DNA of 64,000 nt from Synechococcus sp. CC9616 (GTDB lineage Bacteria > Cyanobacteriota > Cyanobacteriia > PCC-6307 > Cyanobiaceae): the NCBI RefSeq assembly GCF_000515235.1, contig NZ_KI911558.1, positions 773,490 to 837,489 on the forward strand, read 5' to 3'. Numbering within the stretch: position 1 is the stretch's first letter; each line of letters starts with the position of its first letter. A program made the position numbers and the translations under genes. Below are positions 1 through 9,903 of the stretch, one piece after another. Below the pieces are notes generated by a model that saw only the letters and a program-made list of their open reading frames with translations, had not been told where the DNA came from and did not search any database.

Positions 1-423
1 TTCATTGTCGACAATGATTTTATCAGGAACAAGGCGAATTGTAATTTCTTCATTTTTTTCACTAATAGCGTCTTTAAGAGCTGATATGTAGAGTCGACCC
101 TTACCATCTTGTAGGGGAACTACAATTATTGGTAATTTATCAAATCTTGTCGTTGTTATAAGAGCTTGTGGGGCCGTAAAATCCTCGCCTAATGTCGCAC
201 TTACAGTATTTTTATCTTCATTATCTTTAAGTATTTCGTATCTGACGATTAGTGACGAAAGTGCCCGATTGTTCGGCCTCTCAGCTGTTAGCTCAGATTG
301 ATCTGAAGAATTATCCGCATTTAGAGCACTATTAATGTCGACGTCTACCCAACCAGATTTTCCCTCCTCAATGACCTTGCCAATCTGAAAAATTTCACTA
401 TTGAATTTAATTTTTTTTGTCAT
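1..423 (-). CDS. Partial Calx-beta-like repeat protein (N-terminal part only)
   Basis: An open frame of 141 codons starts at the ATG at 421-423 and runs off the left edge, so the C-terminus is missing. The translation is acidic and rich in Asp, Asn and Glu with alternating hydrophobic residues. It contains one unit like a Calx-beta beta-sandwich: GEDFTAP, a hydrophobic strand PIIVVPLQDGKG, then LKDAISEKNEEITIRL, which fits the D-x-x-x-E-x-x-E tail of such units. No N-terminal signal peptide is visible. In marine cyanobacteria such units usually sit in very large surface or type-I-secreted proteins; that role is inference. No clear Shine-Dalgarno is seen. Confidence 0.55.
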   Translation of the reverse strand, partial: MTKKIKFNSEIFQIGKVIEEGKSGWVDVDINSALNADNSSDQSELTAERPNNRALSSLIVRYEILKDNEDKNTVSATLGEDFTAPQALITTTRFDKLPIIVVPLQDGKGRLYISALKDAISEKNEEITIRLVPDKIIVDNE

Positions 424-1019
424 TGATGATTCTGTAATAACGTATTATTGGCAACCGAATAGCAGAACCGGCGTATCAGCTGCTACATATTTGTCATGGT
501 TTCTGTTTTGGCCTCTTTTTTAAAAGAATAGAGTTCAATTCTGTTTTTATCCGTTAATTTCTTCTATTAAACCATCAGATTATAATTATTAAACTACTCG
601 CTTACTATAGCCAATTAGGCATTATTTTTTATTCTTTTAATCAATGGCACCAGTATGACTCCAGTTTTTTTTAACATTGATTTATTGATCAATCACATCA
701 TGATTGGAATTGCCTTAATTATTCCATTAGTTGAGATGTGATTGTTTATTTATCAGATGATTCTTGATTGCGCGTAATTGAATAATTACAACGTCAGTTG
801 ACATTACCCAGATTATAGAATACATTTTATTCGCAAATTATATCTACAAAAATACTTCGATACCTGTGGTAGTTTTGTCAGAAAATTTAGTTTCCTCGAA
901 CAGAATCTGATAGACGTTTTATGTCTCTCTTGCACTTTTTCTGCCCGGCTTGTAGAAATGAATTTGGGCTTTACGGAGGTGCTGTGTCACGATCACAATC
1001 CGCTGTCTCTTAGCCGCAC
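424..1019. other. AT-rich intergenic region
   Basis: About 600 bases, markedly AT-rich compared with leuS. No convincing reading frame, tRNA or strong terminator was found. It separates the divergently transcribed Calx-beta-like gene and leuS, so it should hold both promoters. None could be assigned with confidence. Confidence 0.5.
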
Positions 1020-3593
1020 GTGAACAGTCGCTATGACCCCTCCTCACTGGAGAAGCGCTGGCAGAGGCTCTGGAATGAGAAGCAGATCGACCAAACACCC
1101 GATGGGAACACCGATCAAGCCTTTTATGCGCTCTCCATGTTCCCGTACCCATCGGGAAGCCTGCACATGGGCCATGTTCGCAACTATGTGATCACCGATG
1201 TGATCGCCCGTGTGCGTCGGATGCAGGGTTTTGCCGTGCTGCACCCCATGGGATGGGATGCCTTCGGATTACCAGCAGAAAATGCTGCGATCGAACGCAA
1301 TGTGGATCCCGGCGACTGGACGGATCAGAACATCGCCCAGATGCGGGCTCAACTCGATCGCCTAGGCCTCTCGATTGATTGGGATCGTGAGCAGGCGACC
1401 TGCCACAGCGACTACTACCGCTGGACCCAGTGGCTGTTCCTTGAATTGCTTGAAGGAGGGCTGGCCTATCGCAAAAACGCCACTGTCAACTGGGATCCAA
1501 TTGATCAAACCGTTCTGGCTAATGAACAGGTCGACGCTGATGGCAAGTCATGGCGATCTGGAGCCCTGGTGGAGCAACGCCAACTGAATCAATGGTTCCT
1601 GCGCATCACCGATTACGCCGAGGCTCTTCTCAAGGATCTCGATCAGCTCGACGGCTGGCCTGAACGGGTTCGCACCATGCAGGCGAACTGGATCGGACGT
1701 TCAGAAGGTGCCGAAATCAACTTTGCGGTTCGCGGGCACGACAGCGCCTCAATCACGGTGTTCACCACCAGACCAGACACCCTGGCTGGAGCAAGTTATG
1801 TGGTTTTGGCGCCAGAGCATCCACTTGTCGATGCTCTGCTGGATCCTGCACAGGAGGCTGCTGTTCGGACATTTCAAAAGGATGTCGCACGCCTGAGCAG
1901 CCTGGAACGCACCAGCGACGACAGACCTAAGCATGGCGTTCCGATTGGTGCCTCAGTCACCAATCCACTCAACGGTGATGAACTTCCCGTTTGGATTGCC
2001 GACTATGTGCTGGCTGAGTACGGAACCGGTGCCGTCATGGGTGTCCCAGCCCATGACCAACGCGACATCGCTTTTGCCGCAAGCAATGGACTGCCGATCC
2101 AGCAGGTGATTGAGGCTGATGGTGCCGCGGATGCAATTGCATCTGGTCAGGCTTGGACAGACCCAGGCCAGTTGATCAATTCAGGCCGATTTGATGGGCT
2201 TGCATCCAAGGAAGCCAAACAAGCGATCACTCAGCACGGCAGCGAATCAGGTTGGGCGCAGGCCAAGGTGACCTATCGATTGCGCGACTGGTTGATCTCA
2301 CGCCAGCGCTACTGGGGCTGTCCAATTCCGATTGTGCATTGTCCTGATTGCGGAGCGGTTGCTGTGCCCCGCGATGAACTGCCAGTGGAATTGCCTCGCG
2401 GAATCGATCTCTCTGGAAAGGGTGGTTCGCCTTTGTCGCAACAAGAGGACTGGGTGAACGTGCCTTGTCCTTCATGTGGAAAACCAGCGAAACGTGAAAC
2501 GGACACGATGGACACCTTTATGTGTTCGTCCTGGTATTTCCTGCGTTTTGCCGATCCACACAACACAGACCATCCATTCAGTAAAGAGGCCATCAATCGT
2601 TGGCTCCCTGTTCGGCAGTACGTCGGAGGAATTGAGCACGCGATTCTCCACCTTCTTTATTCACGCTTTTTCACCAAAGCACTGAAAGATCGCGGTTTAA
2701 TCGATGTCGCTGAACCGTTCGATCGCCTGCTCACACAGGGCATGGTGCAAGGAACAACATACCGAAATCCAGTTAGCGGAAAATACATTGCTCCCTCAGA
2801 CGTTTCTGATCCAGAAAAGCCCACAGACCCATCGAGTGGTGAACCATTGGATGTGTTGTTCGAAAAAATGTCGAAGTCCAAATACAACGGAGTGGATCCT
2901 GCATCTGTGATCGATCGCTATGGGGCTGATACAGCTCGAATGTTCATCCTTTTCAAAGCGCCTCCTGAAAAAGATCTTGAATGGGATGATGCCGATGTGG
3001 AAGGCCAGTTTCGCTTCCTGCAACGGCTGTGGCGTCTTGTTGAGGCGGGTGCGACACGCATCGACTCGATGGAACCGATGCAACGGCCGGCTGAACTGAG
3101 TGACGCTGACAGCGACGTGCGTCGTGCCTTGCATCTCGCCATCGAAGCCGTCAGCGAGGATCTCAGCGAAGACATACAGCTGAACACAGCGATCTCTGAG
3201 CTGATGAAGCTCTCCAATGCCATCAGCTCCACGGGGATCGATGCCCTCAGTGCGCCTGTGTTGCAGGAAGCTCTTTCGGGCCTGGTTCGCCTGCTCGCCC
3301 CCTTTGCACCCCATCTTGCGGAGGAGTTCTGGAGCCGTCTTGGGGGAAGCGGCAGTGTTCATTGCCAAAGCTGGCCGGCCCTGGATTCAACGGCTCTGGT
3401 GCAAGACAGGGTTGAATTGGTGATCCAGGTGAAGGGCAAGGTACGGGGCAAACTGCAGGTTCCCGCCTCCGCCGATAAGCAGGAGCTGGAACGGCTGGCC
3501 CTGGCCAGCGACGTGGCCGAGAAATGGCTCGAGGGCGCCGCCCCACGCCGCGTGATTGTTGTACCTGGAAAGCTTGTGAATCTCGTACCTTAG
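1020..3593 (+). CDS. leuS: Leucyl-tRNA synthetase
   Basis: Class I aminoacyl-tRNA synthetase that charges tRNA-Leu with leucine in the cytoplasm. The 857-residue length is normal for bacterial LeuRS. The HIGH-type motif HMGH lies near residue 49 and the KMSKS loop ([10 protein letters not shown]) near residue 616. The CP1 editing domain shows TTRPDT around residue 250 and [12 protein letters not shown] around 340. Two CxxC pairs (CPDC and CPSC) form the zinc hairpin. The start is a GTG at 1020 giving [15 protein letters not shown], the usual LeuRS N-terminus. The 3' end overlaps the convergent downstream gene by 4 nt. Confidence 0.97.
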   Translation: MNSRYDPSSLEKRWQRLWNEKQIDQTPDGNTDQAFYALSMFPYPSGSLHMGHVRNYVITDVIARVRRMQGFAVLHPMGWDAFGLPAENAAIERNVDPGDWTDQNIAQMRAQLDRLGLSIDWDREQATCHSDYYRWTQWLFLELLEGGLAYRKNATVNWDPIDQTVLANEQVDADGKSWRSGALVEQRQLNQWFLRITDYAEALLKDLDQLDGWPERVRTMQANWIGRSEGAEINFAVRGHDSASITVFTTRPDTLAGASYVVLAPEHPLVDALLDPAQEAAVRTFQKDVARLSSLERTSDDRPKHGVPIGASVTNPLNGDELPVWIADYVLAEYGTGAVMGVPAHDQRDIAFAASNGLPIQQVIEADGAADAIASGQAWTDPGQLINSGRFDGLASKEAKQAITQHGSESGWAQAKVTYRLRDWLISRQRYWGCPIPIVHCPDCGAVAVPRDELPVELPRGIDLSGKGGSPLSQQEDWVNVPCPSCGKPAKRETDTMDTFMCSSWYFLRFADPHNTDHPFSKEAINRWLPVRQYVGGIEHAILHLLYSRFFTKALKDRGLIDVAEPFDRLLTQGMVQGTTYRNPVSGKYIAPSDVSDPEKPTDPSSGEPLDVLFEKMSKSKYNGVDPASVIDRYGADTARMFILFKAPPEKDLEWDDADVEGQFRFLQRLWRLVEAGATRIDSMEPMQRPAELSDADSDVRRALHLAIEAVSEDLSEDIQLNTAISELMKLSNAISSTGIDALSAPVLQEALSGLVRLLAPFAPHLAEEFWSRLGGSGSVHCQSWPALDSTALVQDRVELVIQVKGKVRGKLQVPASADKQELERLALASDVAEKWLEGAAPRRVIVVPGKLVNLVP

Positions 3594-3973
3594 AGATCTT
3601 TTAAACAGGCAATCCGATAAGCGGAATAGCCCCAGGAGCCAACGGCGATCTCATCCCAGCTCGACCAATCATCATTAGCCTGCTTGAAGCGAAAGGTTCT
3701 CTTTTCACAGTGATATTGGAACTCGTTGTGAGATATCTCGCCTGCTTTCGTGCTCATGAAAAACATCGTTTTTACTCTTTTGCCTTTACGCTTGATCACT
3801 TTCGTATAATAAACTGTCCCGCCATCACCCGTACCGACATACTCATAGCCCGTGGGAGTCATCGACTGGGCTGACGCTGGAAGGATCACAGCCCCCGAAA
3901 AATTGCAGGCCAATGCGATAGCCATCCAGCGAAAAAATATTGAGCGAAATATTGACCAGAGAAAGATCGTCAT
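3590..3973 (-). CDS. Small exported protein, possibly surface-adhesin-E-like
   Basis: Encodes 127 residues from the ATG at 3971-3973. That start gives a typical signal peptide ([20 protein letters not shown]) with cleavage after ASAQS; an upstream ATG at 4039 would add 22 unsuitable residues. The mature part of about 95 residues has a [17 protein letters not shown] opening, an [12 protein letters not shown] strand and two Cys (YHC and IAC). This strand-rich layout, with a central [13 protein letters not shown] block, recalls the surface-adhesin protein E family, but the match is by pattern only. It lies between leuS and pgi, on the pgi strand 62 nt downstream of pgi, and could be co-transcribed with it. 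Confidence 0.7.
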   Translation of the reverse strand: MTIFLWSIFRSIFFRWMAIALACNFSGAVILPASAQSMTPTGYEYVGTGDGGTVYYTKVIKRKGKRVKTMFFMSTKAGEISHNEFQYHCEKRTFRFKQANDDWSSWDEIAVGSWGYSAYRIACLKDL

Positions 3974-4035
3974 TGCTTCAAACACTTTTCTACCGTTATG
4001 CCACCAATTACAACCGATGTCAGCGTATTTGGCCT

Positions 4036-5634
4036 TCAACCCTTACTGAATCGCATTGTGGCTGGGCTGGCCCAGTCCCCCTCCGCGATATAGCCGCGCT
4101 TGTTGCCTGTGAGATGGCGCATGATCCAGAACACAGACTCATCGGTGCCGTCCCCAAGTGCTTGGCAAATCTCAGACACTGATCGAGATGCACCATCTTT
4201 CAGAACAGCTTCGACACGGCTCTGAAGATTGAGAACAGCGGCTGCAGCCTTCTTGCCGGCCTCAACACCAGGCTGGTGATACGCGTTGATGTTCACCAAC
4301 TCTCCGTAAAAACCAACGGCTCTCTCAAAAAGACCGATCAATGCACCAAGTCGATAGGCATCGAAGCGACGCATGGTGATGCTCATGGTTTGACGTCCGC
4401 CTTCGGTTAAAGCTGATCGGGTACCTTGCAAGAAACCATCCAGAAAATCACCAGGTCGCTCGTTCTTAATCACAGGGATGTCGTCAACATCCTGCAGACA
4501 TTCGATGAAGGTGGCAAAAAAGTTGTCAACACCGTCCCTGAGCTGCTGCACATAAGCATGCTGATCGGTTGATCCTTTGTTCCCATACACAGCAATACCC
4601 TGATGAACCTCATTGCCGTCGCGATCCAAACGTTTTCCGAGTGATTCCATCACCAACTGCTGCAGGTAGCGGCTGAACACCTCCAGTTGGTCGCGGTAAG
4701 GAAGCACAACCATGTCGCGCTTGCCCTTCCCATCTCCTGCCACAAACCAGGATGCCGCCATCAACGCTGCCGGGTTACGGCGAAGATCAGGGACACGCGT
4801 GGCTTCGTCCATCTGGGCTGCCCCGGCGAGAAACTCACGAATGTTGCAACCGATCAGAGCCCCTGGAAGGAGTCCCACAGCGCTGGTGATGCTTGTGCGC
4901 CCCCCCACCCAATCGAACATGTCGAAACGCTTCAGCCAGCTCTCCTCCTTGGCTTGCTGATCGAGTTTGCTGTTCAGCATCGTGATGGCGACAGCCTGGC
5001 CGGCCCAGGAACCACCCTGAGCTTCAACTCGATGGCGTACCTGTTCCATCCCGAGGTGAGGCTCCGGAGTGCCTCCGGACTTACTCACCGTCACAACCAG
5101 CGTAGTCTTGAGCTTGTCTCCAAGCTCTGTGAGCACGGCGCTCATGCCGTTGGGATCCACATTGTCGAAGAAGTGGAATGGAAGCCCTTGGCCATGGGTT
5201 TGCAGAGCCTTGATCATCAACAGCGGGCCAAGACCACTGCCCCCGATGCCGATCCAGAGCACATCCGTGAAGGCTTCGCCGTTGGGTGCCTTAACGACTC
5301 CACCGATCACGTCCTTACCGAACTGTTCAATCAGATCGATTTCGCGGGCGATGTGCGTTCGCACTTCATCACTGGGCGCCATCTGGGGATTACGCAACCA
5401 GTAATGACCAACCTGCCGCTGCTCATCAGCGTTGGCGATGGATCCGGACTCGAGATCCTGCATTGCACCAAAAGCTTTCTCGAAGCTGGATTGCATCGAA
5501 TCCAGATGAGATGTGTTGACGTGCATACGGCTGATGTCCAGCCAGATCCCGAGATCGTCGTGGTACCAGAGGAGATCGCAGAAGCGCTGCCATTGAACCT
5601 GAGCATCGCTGCCGTTGAAATCCGGGAAGCTCAT
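4036..5634 (-). CDS. pgi: Glucose-6-phosphate isomerase
   Basis: Interconverts glucose-6-phosphate and fructose-6-phosphate, serving glycolysis, the oxidative pentose phosphate cycle and glycogen synthesis in the cytoplasm. The 532-residue protein has the SIS-type phosphate-binding stretch VTVSKSGGTPEP near residue 180 and the catalytic signature GNKGSTDQHAYVQQLRDG near residue 355. The N-terminus MSFPDFNGSDAQVQWQ is typical of marine Synechococcus Pgi, supporting the start at 5634. It is divergent from the lysozyme-like gene at 5748 with a gap of about 110 nt. Confidence 0.97.
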   Translation of the reverse strand: MSFPDFNGSDAQVQWQRFCDLLWYHDDLGIWLDISRMHVNTSHLDSMQSSFEKAFGAMQDLESGSIANADEQRQVGHYWLRNPQMAPSDEVRTHIAREIDLIEQFGKDVIGGVVKAPNGEAFTDVLWIGIGGSGLGPLLMIKALQTHGQGLPFHFFDNVDPNGMSAVLTELGDKLKTTLVVTVSKSGGTPEPHLGMEQVRHRVEAQGGSWAGQAVAITMLNSKLDQQAKEESWLKRFDMFDWVGGRTSITSAVGLLPGALIGCNIREFLAGAAQMDEATRVPDLRRNPAALMAASWFVAGDGKGKRDMVVLPYRDQLEVFSRYLQQLVMESLGKRLDRDGNEVHQGIAVYGNKGSTDQHAYVQQLRDGVDNFFATFIECLQDVDDIPVIKNERPGDFLDGFLQGTRSALTEGGRQTMSITMRRFDAYRLGALIGLFERAVGFYGELVNINAYHQPGVEAGKKAAAAVLNLQSRVEAVLKDGASRSVSEICQALGDGTDESVFWIMRHLTGNKRGYIAEGDWASPATMRFSKG

Positions 5635-5747
5635 CGTTGATCGAAGGGGCTCTCTCTACCGCCGAAACTATCCACGTTCGTAAGGGTTGCCCATTATCTG
5701 AGACACCCCGGCTACATTCCTGGCCAGCTTGTGTTTCAACTGTCCGG

Positions 5748-6548
5748 ATGCTGCGTCAAAGCTGGAGGGCCATCGCCCTGACTGCAGCGACCATTGGCAT
5801 GGTTCTTGGCGGTTGGAGCATGTGGGCGAAACGTGACATGACGCAAGCGTTCGCCATCGTCGAGCCGGGCAATACCGAGCTTGAACCACAGGTTGAGCCA
5901 CCGTCGGATCCAACCGCCTTTTCGCAAGAGGAGCTGCACCTGCTTCAACGCCGTTTTGGTGTCCATGGCCCCCAACCAGCCCTGGCGCAACTCTTCACCA
6001 GCGGGGTTGATCAACTGCAGCCCCTTCGCGCACAAACCCTGAGCAGGTTGAGCGACTTAAAACCTGTGATCCTGCGCGAATGCGACCGACTGAGCATCAA
6101 TCCGATGCTTGTAACGGCGATTTTGTTTGATGAGATCCAACACTCCAAACCAGGGGAAGACCTGCCATTCATTGCTCACTCGGGATTGGTCAAGACCCAT
6201 GGTCCTGGCCAGCTTGGAATATCAGAACTCATTCATCAGAACCTTCTGCCAGCCAACCCCAGTCAGGAAGAAATTGCCTGGGCACGGGAACTTCTGCTCG
6301 ACCCTGCCGCCAACGTCCGGCTGCTGGCTGGAAAAATGAATCGCTTGAAGCGAGAGCTTGGTTTACCAACAGGCTCCATTCTTGTGGCCAGCCAATCTTT
6401 TCTGGATGCCAAGGCGATCGCCACACTCGCTTATTTACACAACGGCAAACTTGATTATCCAGCGCGAGTCTTGCGCTACATGCAGGATCCTCATCTTCAC
6501 CAAATCATTTACGGGACAAGGGTCTATCCCCAAGATCGCTTTATATGA
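5748..6548 (+). CDS. Membrane-anchored lysozyme-like protein (DUF1402-like)
   Basis: Encodes 266 residues from the ATG at 5748; the open frame extends back to 5637, but that part covers the pgi promoter side and does not look coding. An N-terminal membrane anchor or signal (IALTAATIGMVLGGW) is followed by a low-complexity linker. A helical domain then contains INPMLVTAILFDEIQH, GPGQLGISELIHQN, LLDPAANVRLLAGKM and a C-terminal LAYLHNGKLDYPARVLRYMQ. This helix order, with an acidic residue (DE) in the second helix and a GPGQLGIS loop, is that of lytic-transglycosylase-like folds and fits the DUF1402 family. Peptidoglycan cleavage is inferred. A copy of its last codons occurs at 17582-17659. Confidence 0.75.
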   Translation: MLRQSWRAIALTAATIGMVLGGWSMWAKRDMTQAFAIVEPGNTELEPQVEPPSDPTAFSQEELHLLQRRFGVHGPQPALAQLFTSGVDQLQPLRAQTLSRLSDLKPVILRECDRLSINPMLVTAILFDEIQHSKPGEDLPFIAHSGLVKTHGPGQLGISELIHQNLLPANPSQEEIAWARELLLDPAANVRLLAGKMNRLKRELGLPTGSILVASQSFLDAKAIATLAYLHNGKLDYPARVLRYMQDPHLHQIIYGTRVYPQDRFI

Positions 6549-6668
6549 AAGGATTCTCGGCATGTGGCAGGGACAAGCGTTCCCAACAGTTCCTGTCTAA
6601 TTGACCGAAAAATGACCTTGCTTTTGAACCGCTGAATCCGTAGCGTCAGGTCATCTGCAACGCATTGG

Positions 6669-6833
6669 ATGGGAGCACGCATCAGGAGAGATGACCGGTC
6701 TTGGGCACCAGGGCTGCGGCGTCAGATCAAAGCGAACCCACTACTTGGTAAAGGCTGGCTCGTCACCAAACTGCCGAGCGGTTACACGAAACTCGTCATC
6801 CCCCCCTGTGGGGTTAAGTGTCTTCAAATATAG
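6669..6833 (+). CDS. Unrecognised 54-residue reading frame
   Basis: ATG at 6669 to TAG at 6833. The product is basic (pI clearly high by composition), beginning MGARIRRDDRSWAPGL and containing IKANPLLGKGWLVTKLPSGY. It has no signal peptide or membrane segment. Composition and codon use are plausible for a gene, but I recognise no family, and it may be the remnant of a longer frame, since the frame stays open upstream to 6636. It is the first item downstream of the lysozyme-like gene, at the left edge of the accessory island. Confidence 0.3.
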   Translation: MGARIRRDDRSWAPGLRRQIKANPLLGKGWLVTKLPSGYTKLVIPPCGVKCLQI

Positions 6834-6914
6834 ATAAGTAGGCCTGCTCATTAAATAGTAATCAAATAATCATCCGTAACCAATATGACGCAATCAGGGA
6901 ATAAAATAACGCCA

Positions 6915-7226
6915 TTAGTAAATCTCTTTGCATTGGTCAGATTCTTTTATGTCCTTGTAAGCCTGTTCTACATAATATTTATCGGCATCAGTTCCGCCAG
7001 CAGGGTATTCAATGACAAGCTTAGCCTGTCCATCAAGTATACCTTTGGCATCTTCTTTTGTGATTAGGTTTCTGTTTGCCAGGGCACACAAAGCATCTCC
7101 CACTCCATAAATATAGCCGTAATTATAGCCCTTTGTTTCATCTGCATTAAACAGAAACACTTTGACGTCTGATCTGACTGGTACAGCAAACAGAAGCAAT
7201 GAGGCAAGGACTAAAAGAGGTTTCAT
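6915..7226 (-). CDS. Small exported protein, LC-x8-[ST]-x-E family
   Basis: Encodes 103 residues. The signal peptide MKPLLVLASLLLFAVPVRS is followed by a mature part of about 84 residues with two Cys. The segment GDALCALANRNLITKEDAK carries a Cys, then Thr nine and Glu eleven residues later, and the second Cys (DQCKEIY) is at the extreme C-terminus, 52 residues on. The same Cys-x7-[ILV]-[ST]-x-Glu spacing recurs in the island genes at 7288, 7949 and 14216, so I treat them as one divergent family of periplasmic or secreted proteins. Function is unknown. A disulfide between the two Cys is plausible. Confidence 0.7.
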   Translation of the reverse strand: MKPLLVLASLLLFAVPVRSDVKVFLFNADETKGYNYGYIYGVGDALCALANRNLITKEDAKGILDGQAKLVIEYPAGGTDADKYYVEQAYKDIKESDQCKEIY

Positions 7227-7287
7227 AGATAGATGAGAGATGCCTTGCTGGCTTGGGTACGTTAAGGGTAATCACACATTCGCTCAA

Positions 7288-7590
7288 TTAGTCACGAAGC
7301 AATGGGCAGTCCTTGAAGGAATCCTGCTCCAGAAGAGCATCAGCTGCATTCGTCATAACTGTGCGCTCTTTATCATCTTCAGTGCTATTCATCCAACCCC
7401 ATTGAAATGCATGCATGTCTTCAATTGAAACTGAGTTGGTAAAATATAAGCCGCACAACGTTTTGAAAGAGCCAGTCGTTAACGTGAAGATGTAATCGTA
7501 GCGATCTCGAACTTGAGCTTTGGCACTCGGGGGTAACGCGATGGAGACAACCGACAATGCACCTGCAATGGCAAGAGCTTTGGCTTTCAT
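7288..7590 (-). CDS. Small exported protein, LC-x8-[ST]-x-E family (divergent)
   Basis: Encodes 100 residues from the ATG at 7588-7590, chosen because it gives a compact signal peptide ending PPSAKAQ; an ATG 7 codons upstream is possible. The mature protein has FKTLCGLYFTNSVSIEDMH, with Ser nine and Glu eleven residues after the Cys, and a second Cys in FKDCPLLRD near the C-terminus, the same spacing as the neighbour at 6915. A Trp-rich stretch FQWGWMNST lies between them. It is on the same strand as the genes at 6915, 7949 and 8335. No known function. Confidence 0.65.
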   Translation of the reverse strand: MKAKALAIAGALSVVSIALPPSAKAQVRDRYDYIFTLTTGSFKTLCGLYFTNSVSIEDMHAFQWGWMNSTEDDKERTVMTNAADALLEQDSFKDCPLLRD

Positions 7591-7948
7591 TGTTCGCTTT
7601 CTTAACCTCACAGGCTAGTAGGTGTTGCAGCAACCTGTAGTTAGGGCAGTTACACGTTCGCCGATTAGACACATCCTCAGGCAATTCTAACGAAGCACCT
7701 TCAATATTTCATTCTTCCTAATTAGCTCATTTCTGAAGACCTGCAGCCTGGCTACCGGATTGTTTATCCATTCAATCAATGCAGGACACCTGAATTCCTG
7801 CTGCGTGTTCCGAAGCCTAAAAAAGAGGCACAGAAAGGCACTTTTAAGACCCTAGGAGACGCGTAAAGGACTGCTATGGGTGAAAGGGTGGTAAGCAATG
7901 AATAACGTGTTTAACCACCTATAAATCCGTTATTGCTAGAACCTACAA
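7591..7948. other. Intergenic region, no gene seen
   Basis: About 360 bases between two minus-strand exported-protein genes. I see no convincing reading frame, tRNA or repeat here. It presumably contains the promoter of the 7288-7590 gene and the 3' untranslated end of the 7949-8266 gene. Confidence 0.4.
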
Positions 7949-8266
7949 CTAAGGTTTAATTGAACATTCAGGGAAATTTTTTAATGTATCCTCTACTGCT
8001 TCATACGAAAGTGGTGTCCAACCATTCAACTTAACCACTTCACCCCAAGCCAAAACTAAATTCTCTTTTGTAAGTATGCCTTTTGCTTCTAATTCACAAA
8101 GCAAACTCACCCATGCTGCAGTACCAACATATTCAGCAGCTCCTGCGCAAATATTATCTATTTCTTCTGAAGCATTACAAGCTTCCTTTAACTCCTCAAA
8201 TGTTTCAATAGCCTGAACTGGAGCAGCTGAGATGAGGAGTGAGCCGATGAGTGGAAGGAGTTTCAT
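7949..8266 (-). CDS. Small exported protein, LC-x8-[ST]-x-E family, inverted copy of 14216-14542
   Basis: Encodes 105 residues. The signal peptide MKLLPLIGSLLISAAPVQA is nearly identical to that of the gene at 14216. The mature part begins IETFEELKEACNASEE, contains NICAGAAEYVG, then LLCELEAKGILTKENL with the family Cys/Thr/Glu spacing, and ends FPECSIKP. There are four Cys in the mature chain. The first 23 nt and the last roughly 25 nt plus the adjoining 3' flank match the plus-strand copy at 14216 almost exactly, while the middle has diverged. Function unknown; the product should be periplasmic or secreted. Confidence 0.75.
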   Translation of the reverse strand: MKLLPLIGSLLISAAPVQAIETFEELKEACNASEEIDNICAGAAEYVGTAAWVSLLCELEAKGILTKENLVLAWGEVVKLNGWTPLSYEAVEDTLKNFPECSIKP

Positions 8267-8334
8267 GGGCTTTAATATTGGGTAGATTCAAAGAACTGAA
8301 ATATAGCGGCTCTTTTGTTTACGGCTCATGCCTG

Positions 8335-8763
8335 CTACATCTCTATGTCCTTGTAGATAGCAGCGTCTGGAAAGAGAGATTTGTGTGTGGCACAGAAGTC
8401 AGCTGCGAATTGATTCACTTGCTTAGCAAACTTACTAGAGTCTTTTAGAAGCTGCTCTTGGGTACTCTCAGGCACAATCCACCCACCGATAGATTCTGCA
8501 GCCTTGCAATCAATAATACTTAGAGAAGGCATACGCAGATCCCATCTTATCCCACTACCTGGATAGACAAAAGCAACTGCAAATTCAGACCCTTTTCCCA
8601 GATACTTGTAAGAGGCAAATTGTTTTTTATCATCCCAATTGAATGCACCTCGATGCCAAGTTTGAATTACATCTTGTTTCGATAATTGTGCATTCACAGG
8701 AACGGCAAGGGCTGAAAGAATGAGTGCACCGATGATTGGAGCTTTTCTAAGTAATGACCTCAT
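8335..8763 (-). CDS. Small exported protein of unknown function
   Basis: Encodes 142 residues from the ATG at 8761-8763, which gives a good signal peptide (RKAPIIGALILSALAVPVNA, cleavage before QLSKQD). Upstream ATG codons would add a polar, non-signal stretch. The mature protein has HRGAFNWDDKKQFASYKYLG, a hydrophobic strand FAVAFVYPGSGIRWDL, one Cys in IIDCKAAESIGG and one in AADFCATHKSLF. No family recognised. It heads a run of four minus-strand exported-protein genes (8335, 7949, 7288, 6915), with gaps too large for tight coupling. Confidence 0.65.
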   Translation of the reverse strand: MRSLLRKAPIIGALILSALAVPVNAQLSKQDVIQTWHRGAFNWDDKKQFASYKYLGKGSEFAVAFVYPGSGIRWDLRMPSLSIIDCKAAESIGGWIVPESTQEQLLKDSSKFAKQVNQFAADFCATHKSLFPDAAIYKDIEM

Positions 8764-9282
8764 AAAAAATGAAATAAATTTGTTAAGCCTATTATCGTAG
8801 TAGCAGGGACGCTGTAGACCCCTGTACCGGTTCTCCATTTGCCAGGTAACAGCGCCGCTGAGCCAGGAATAAATGCATTGCTTCTCTCTGCCAGCCGCCA
8901 TTCCGTGGTCGCAGGGATTCATTTCCTGCGCTAGCTGGCAGCGAAAAGCAGTTCACTTAGAACAGCATCATCATTGGTGGCATACCGATCAGCTGAGACA
9001 GCTGTATGTCACTGAATTGTCTGTGCTTACACTTTAGATCGTCTGTCTAGCGTGGCCACATTCCTGGCCAATGTGATGTTTGATGAGGAAAGACGACGTT
9101 GATCTGAGTCTTCAACTGGTTGAACACTCGTTTCCTTGCTGCACTGCATCGGTCGCAGTATCAGACCTTGTATTAGCAATAAATAGCCAGCATATCGACT
9201 TCTGTTTGACAAGGTATTTATACGCCTAATTTTTACATATCTGTCGCACATCAGTGGCGATTAAACCGTTGAACCTTTGACC
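8764..9282. other. Intergenic region with weak coding-like scraps
   Basis: About 520 bases. A frame near 8945-9037 reads HLEQHHHWWHTDQLRQLYV before a TAG and may be a decayed gene end, but it has no start and I could not assign it. A minus-strand frame at 9027-9251 has poor composition. No RNA gene was recognised. Confidence 0.3.
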
Positions 9283-9402
9283 ATGACTACGAATGAACAA
9301 AGCATCCTCAAGCTGTACAAATAGATAGAGGAAGCATAGACAAGAGAGGAAGTGAAACTAATCCTTAGACAAATCCAACAATTGAAACAACAGAACCAAT
9401 GA
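9283..9402 (+). pseudogene. Short gene interrupted by two in-frame TAG codons
   Basis: The frame starts at the ATG at 9283 and ends at the TGA at 9400-9402, reading MTTNEQSILKLYK-TAG-IEEA-TAG-TREEVKLILRQIQQLKQ and so on. The parts before, between and after the two TAG codons (9322-9324 and 9337-9339) join smoothly into one amphipathic helical protein of about 39 residues. So this looks like one gene with two nonsense changes from Lys or Gln codons, rather than three unrelated pieces. Its stop overlaps the start of the next gene as ATGA (9399-9402), the usual sign of translational coupling. Whether any full-length product is made is unknown. Confidence 0.5.
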
Positions 9403-9584
9403 TCGAATCAATTGAAGTAATGCACGACGGCAACGTTCTCATTGTTGTCACTGATGAAGAGATGGCAAAGCGTTGTCTCAAGAAGAACCCACGCCCACGC
9501 GTAACCAAGTCCAGCGATGACTGCTATGGCCTGGTCTACAGAGGATCAGACATCAACCTTATGAACGCCATCAAGCGTGCATGA
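9399..9584 (+). CDS. Small soluble protein of unknown function
   Basis: Encodes 61 residues: MIESIEVMHDGNVLIVVTDE, a central KNPRPRVTKSSDD and an Arg-rich end. There is no signal peptide or membrane segment. The strand-turn-strand opening and basic middle suggest a small alpha/beta protein, but no family is recognised. The ATG overlaps the TGA of the interrupted upstream frame, which supports a former two-gene unit. Confidence 0.55.
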   Translation: MIESIEVMHDGNVLIVVTDEEMAKRCLKKNPRPRVTKSSDDCYGLVYRGSDINLMNAIKRA

Positions 9585-9903
9585 ATTACTCAACTCACTG
9601 ATATGTAGTGATTTGTGCTGTCTGCCTGCCACTGAGCATGGCGCGATGGATCCAATCCCCCAAACAGGGAAGTGCCAAGCGAGCAAGACCACCCAAACGG
9701 GGGATGTGATCTGAAGGCAGAACGGCGATGGTGAATGTATTCGGGGGATGACCCTCACACTCACTAACTTATTTAATAAACGTAAACTTAGCAATACTAA
9801 TGTAGCGCTGCCTTGTGTAGGCAAATTCACACATAGCGTGTTATTTGGTTTGATCTGCTGCAGATACTTCCTGCTTGCTTGACTTTATCAGCTATTATTA
9901 ATT
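9585..9903. other. Intergenic region, no gene seen
   Basis: About 320 bases with no convincing reading frame. A minus-strand frame at 9546-9830 has no signal peptide or recognisable motif and overlaps the better gene at 9399, so I did not annotate it. Confidence 0.3.

Noticed and set aside
4687-5640. Plus-strand frame of 317 codons opposite pgi
   Set aside because: Shadow of pgi, with His/Pro/Arg-rich random-looking translation and no motif.
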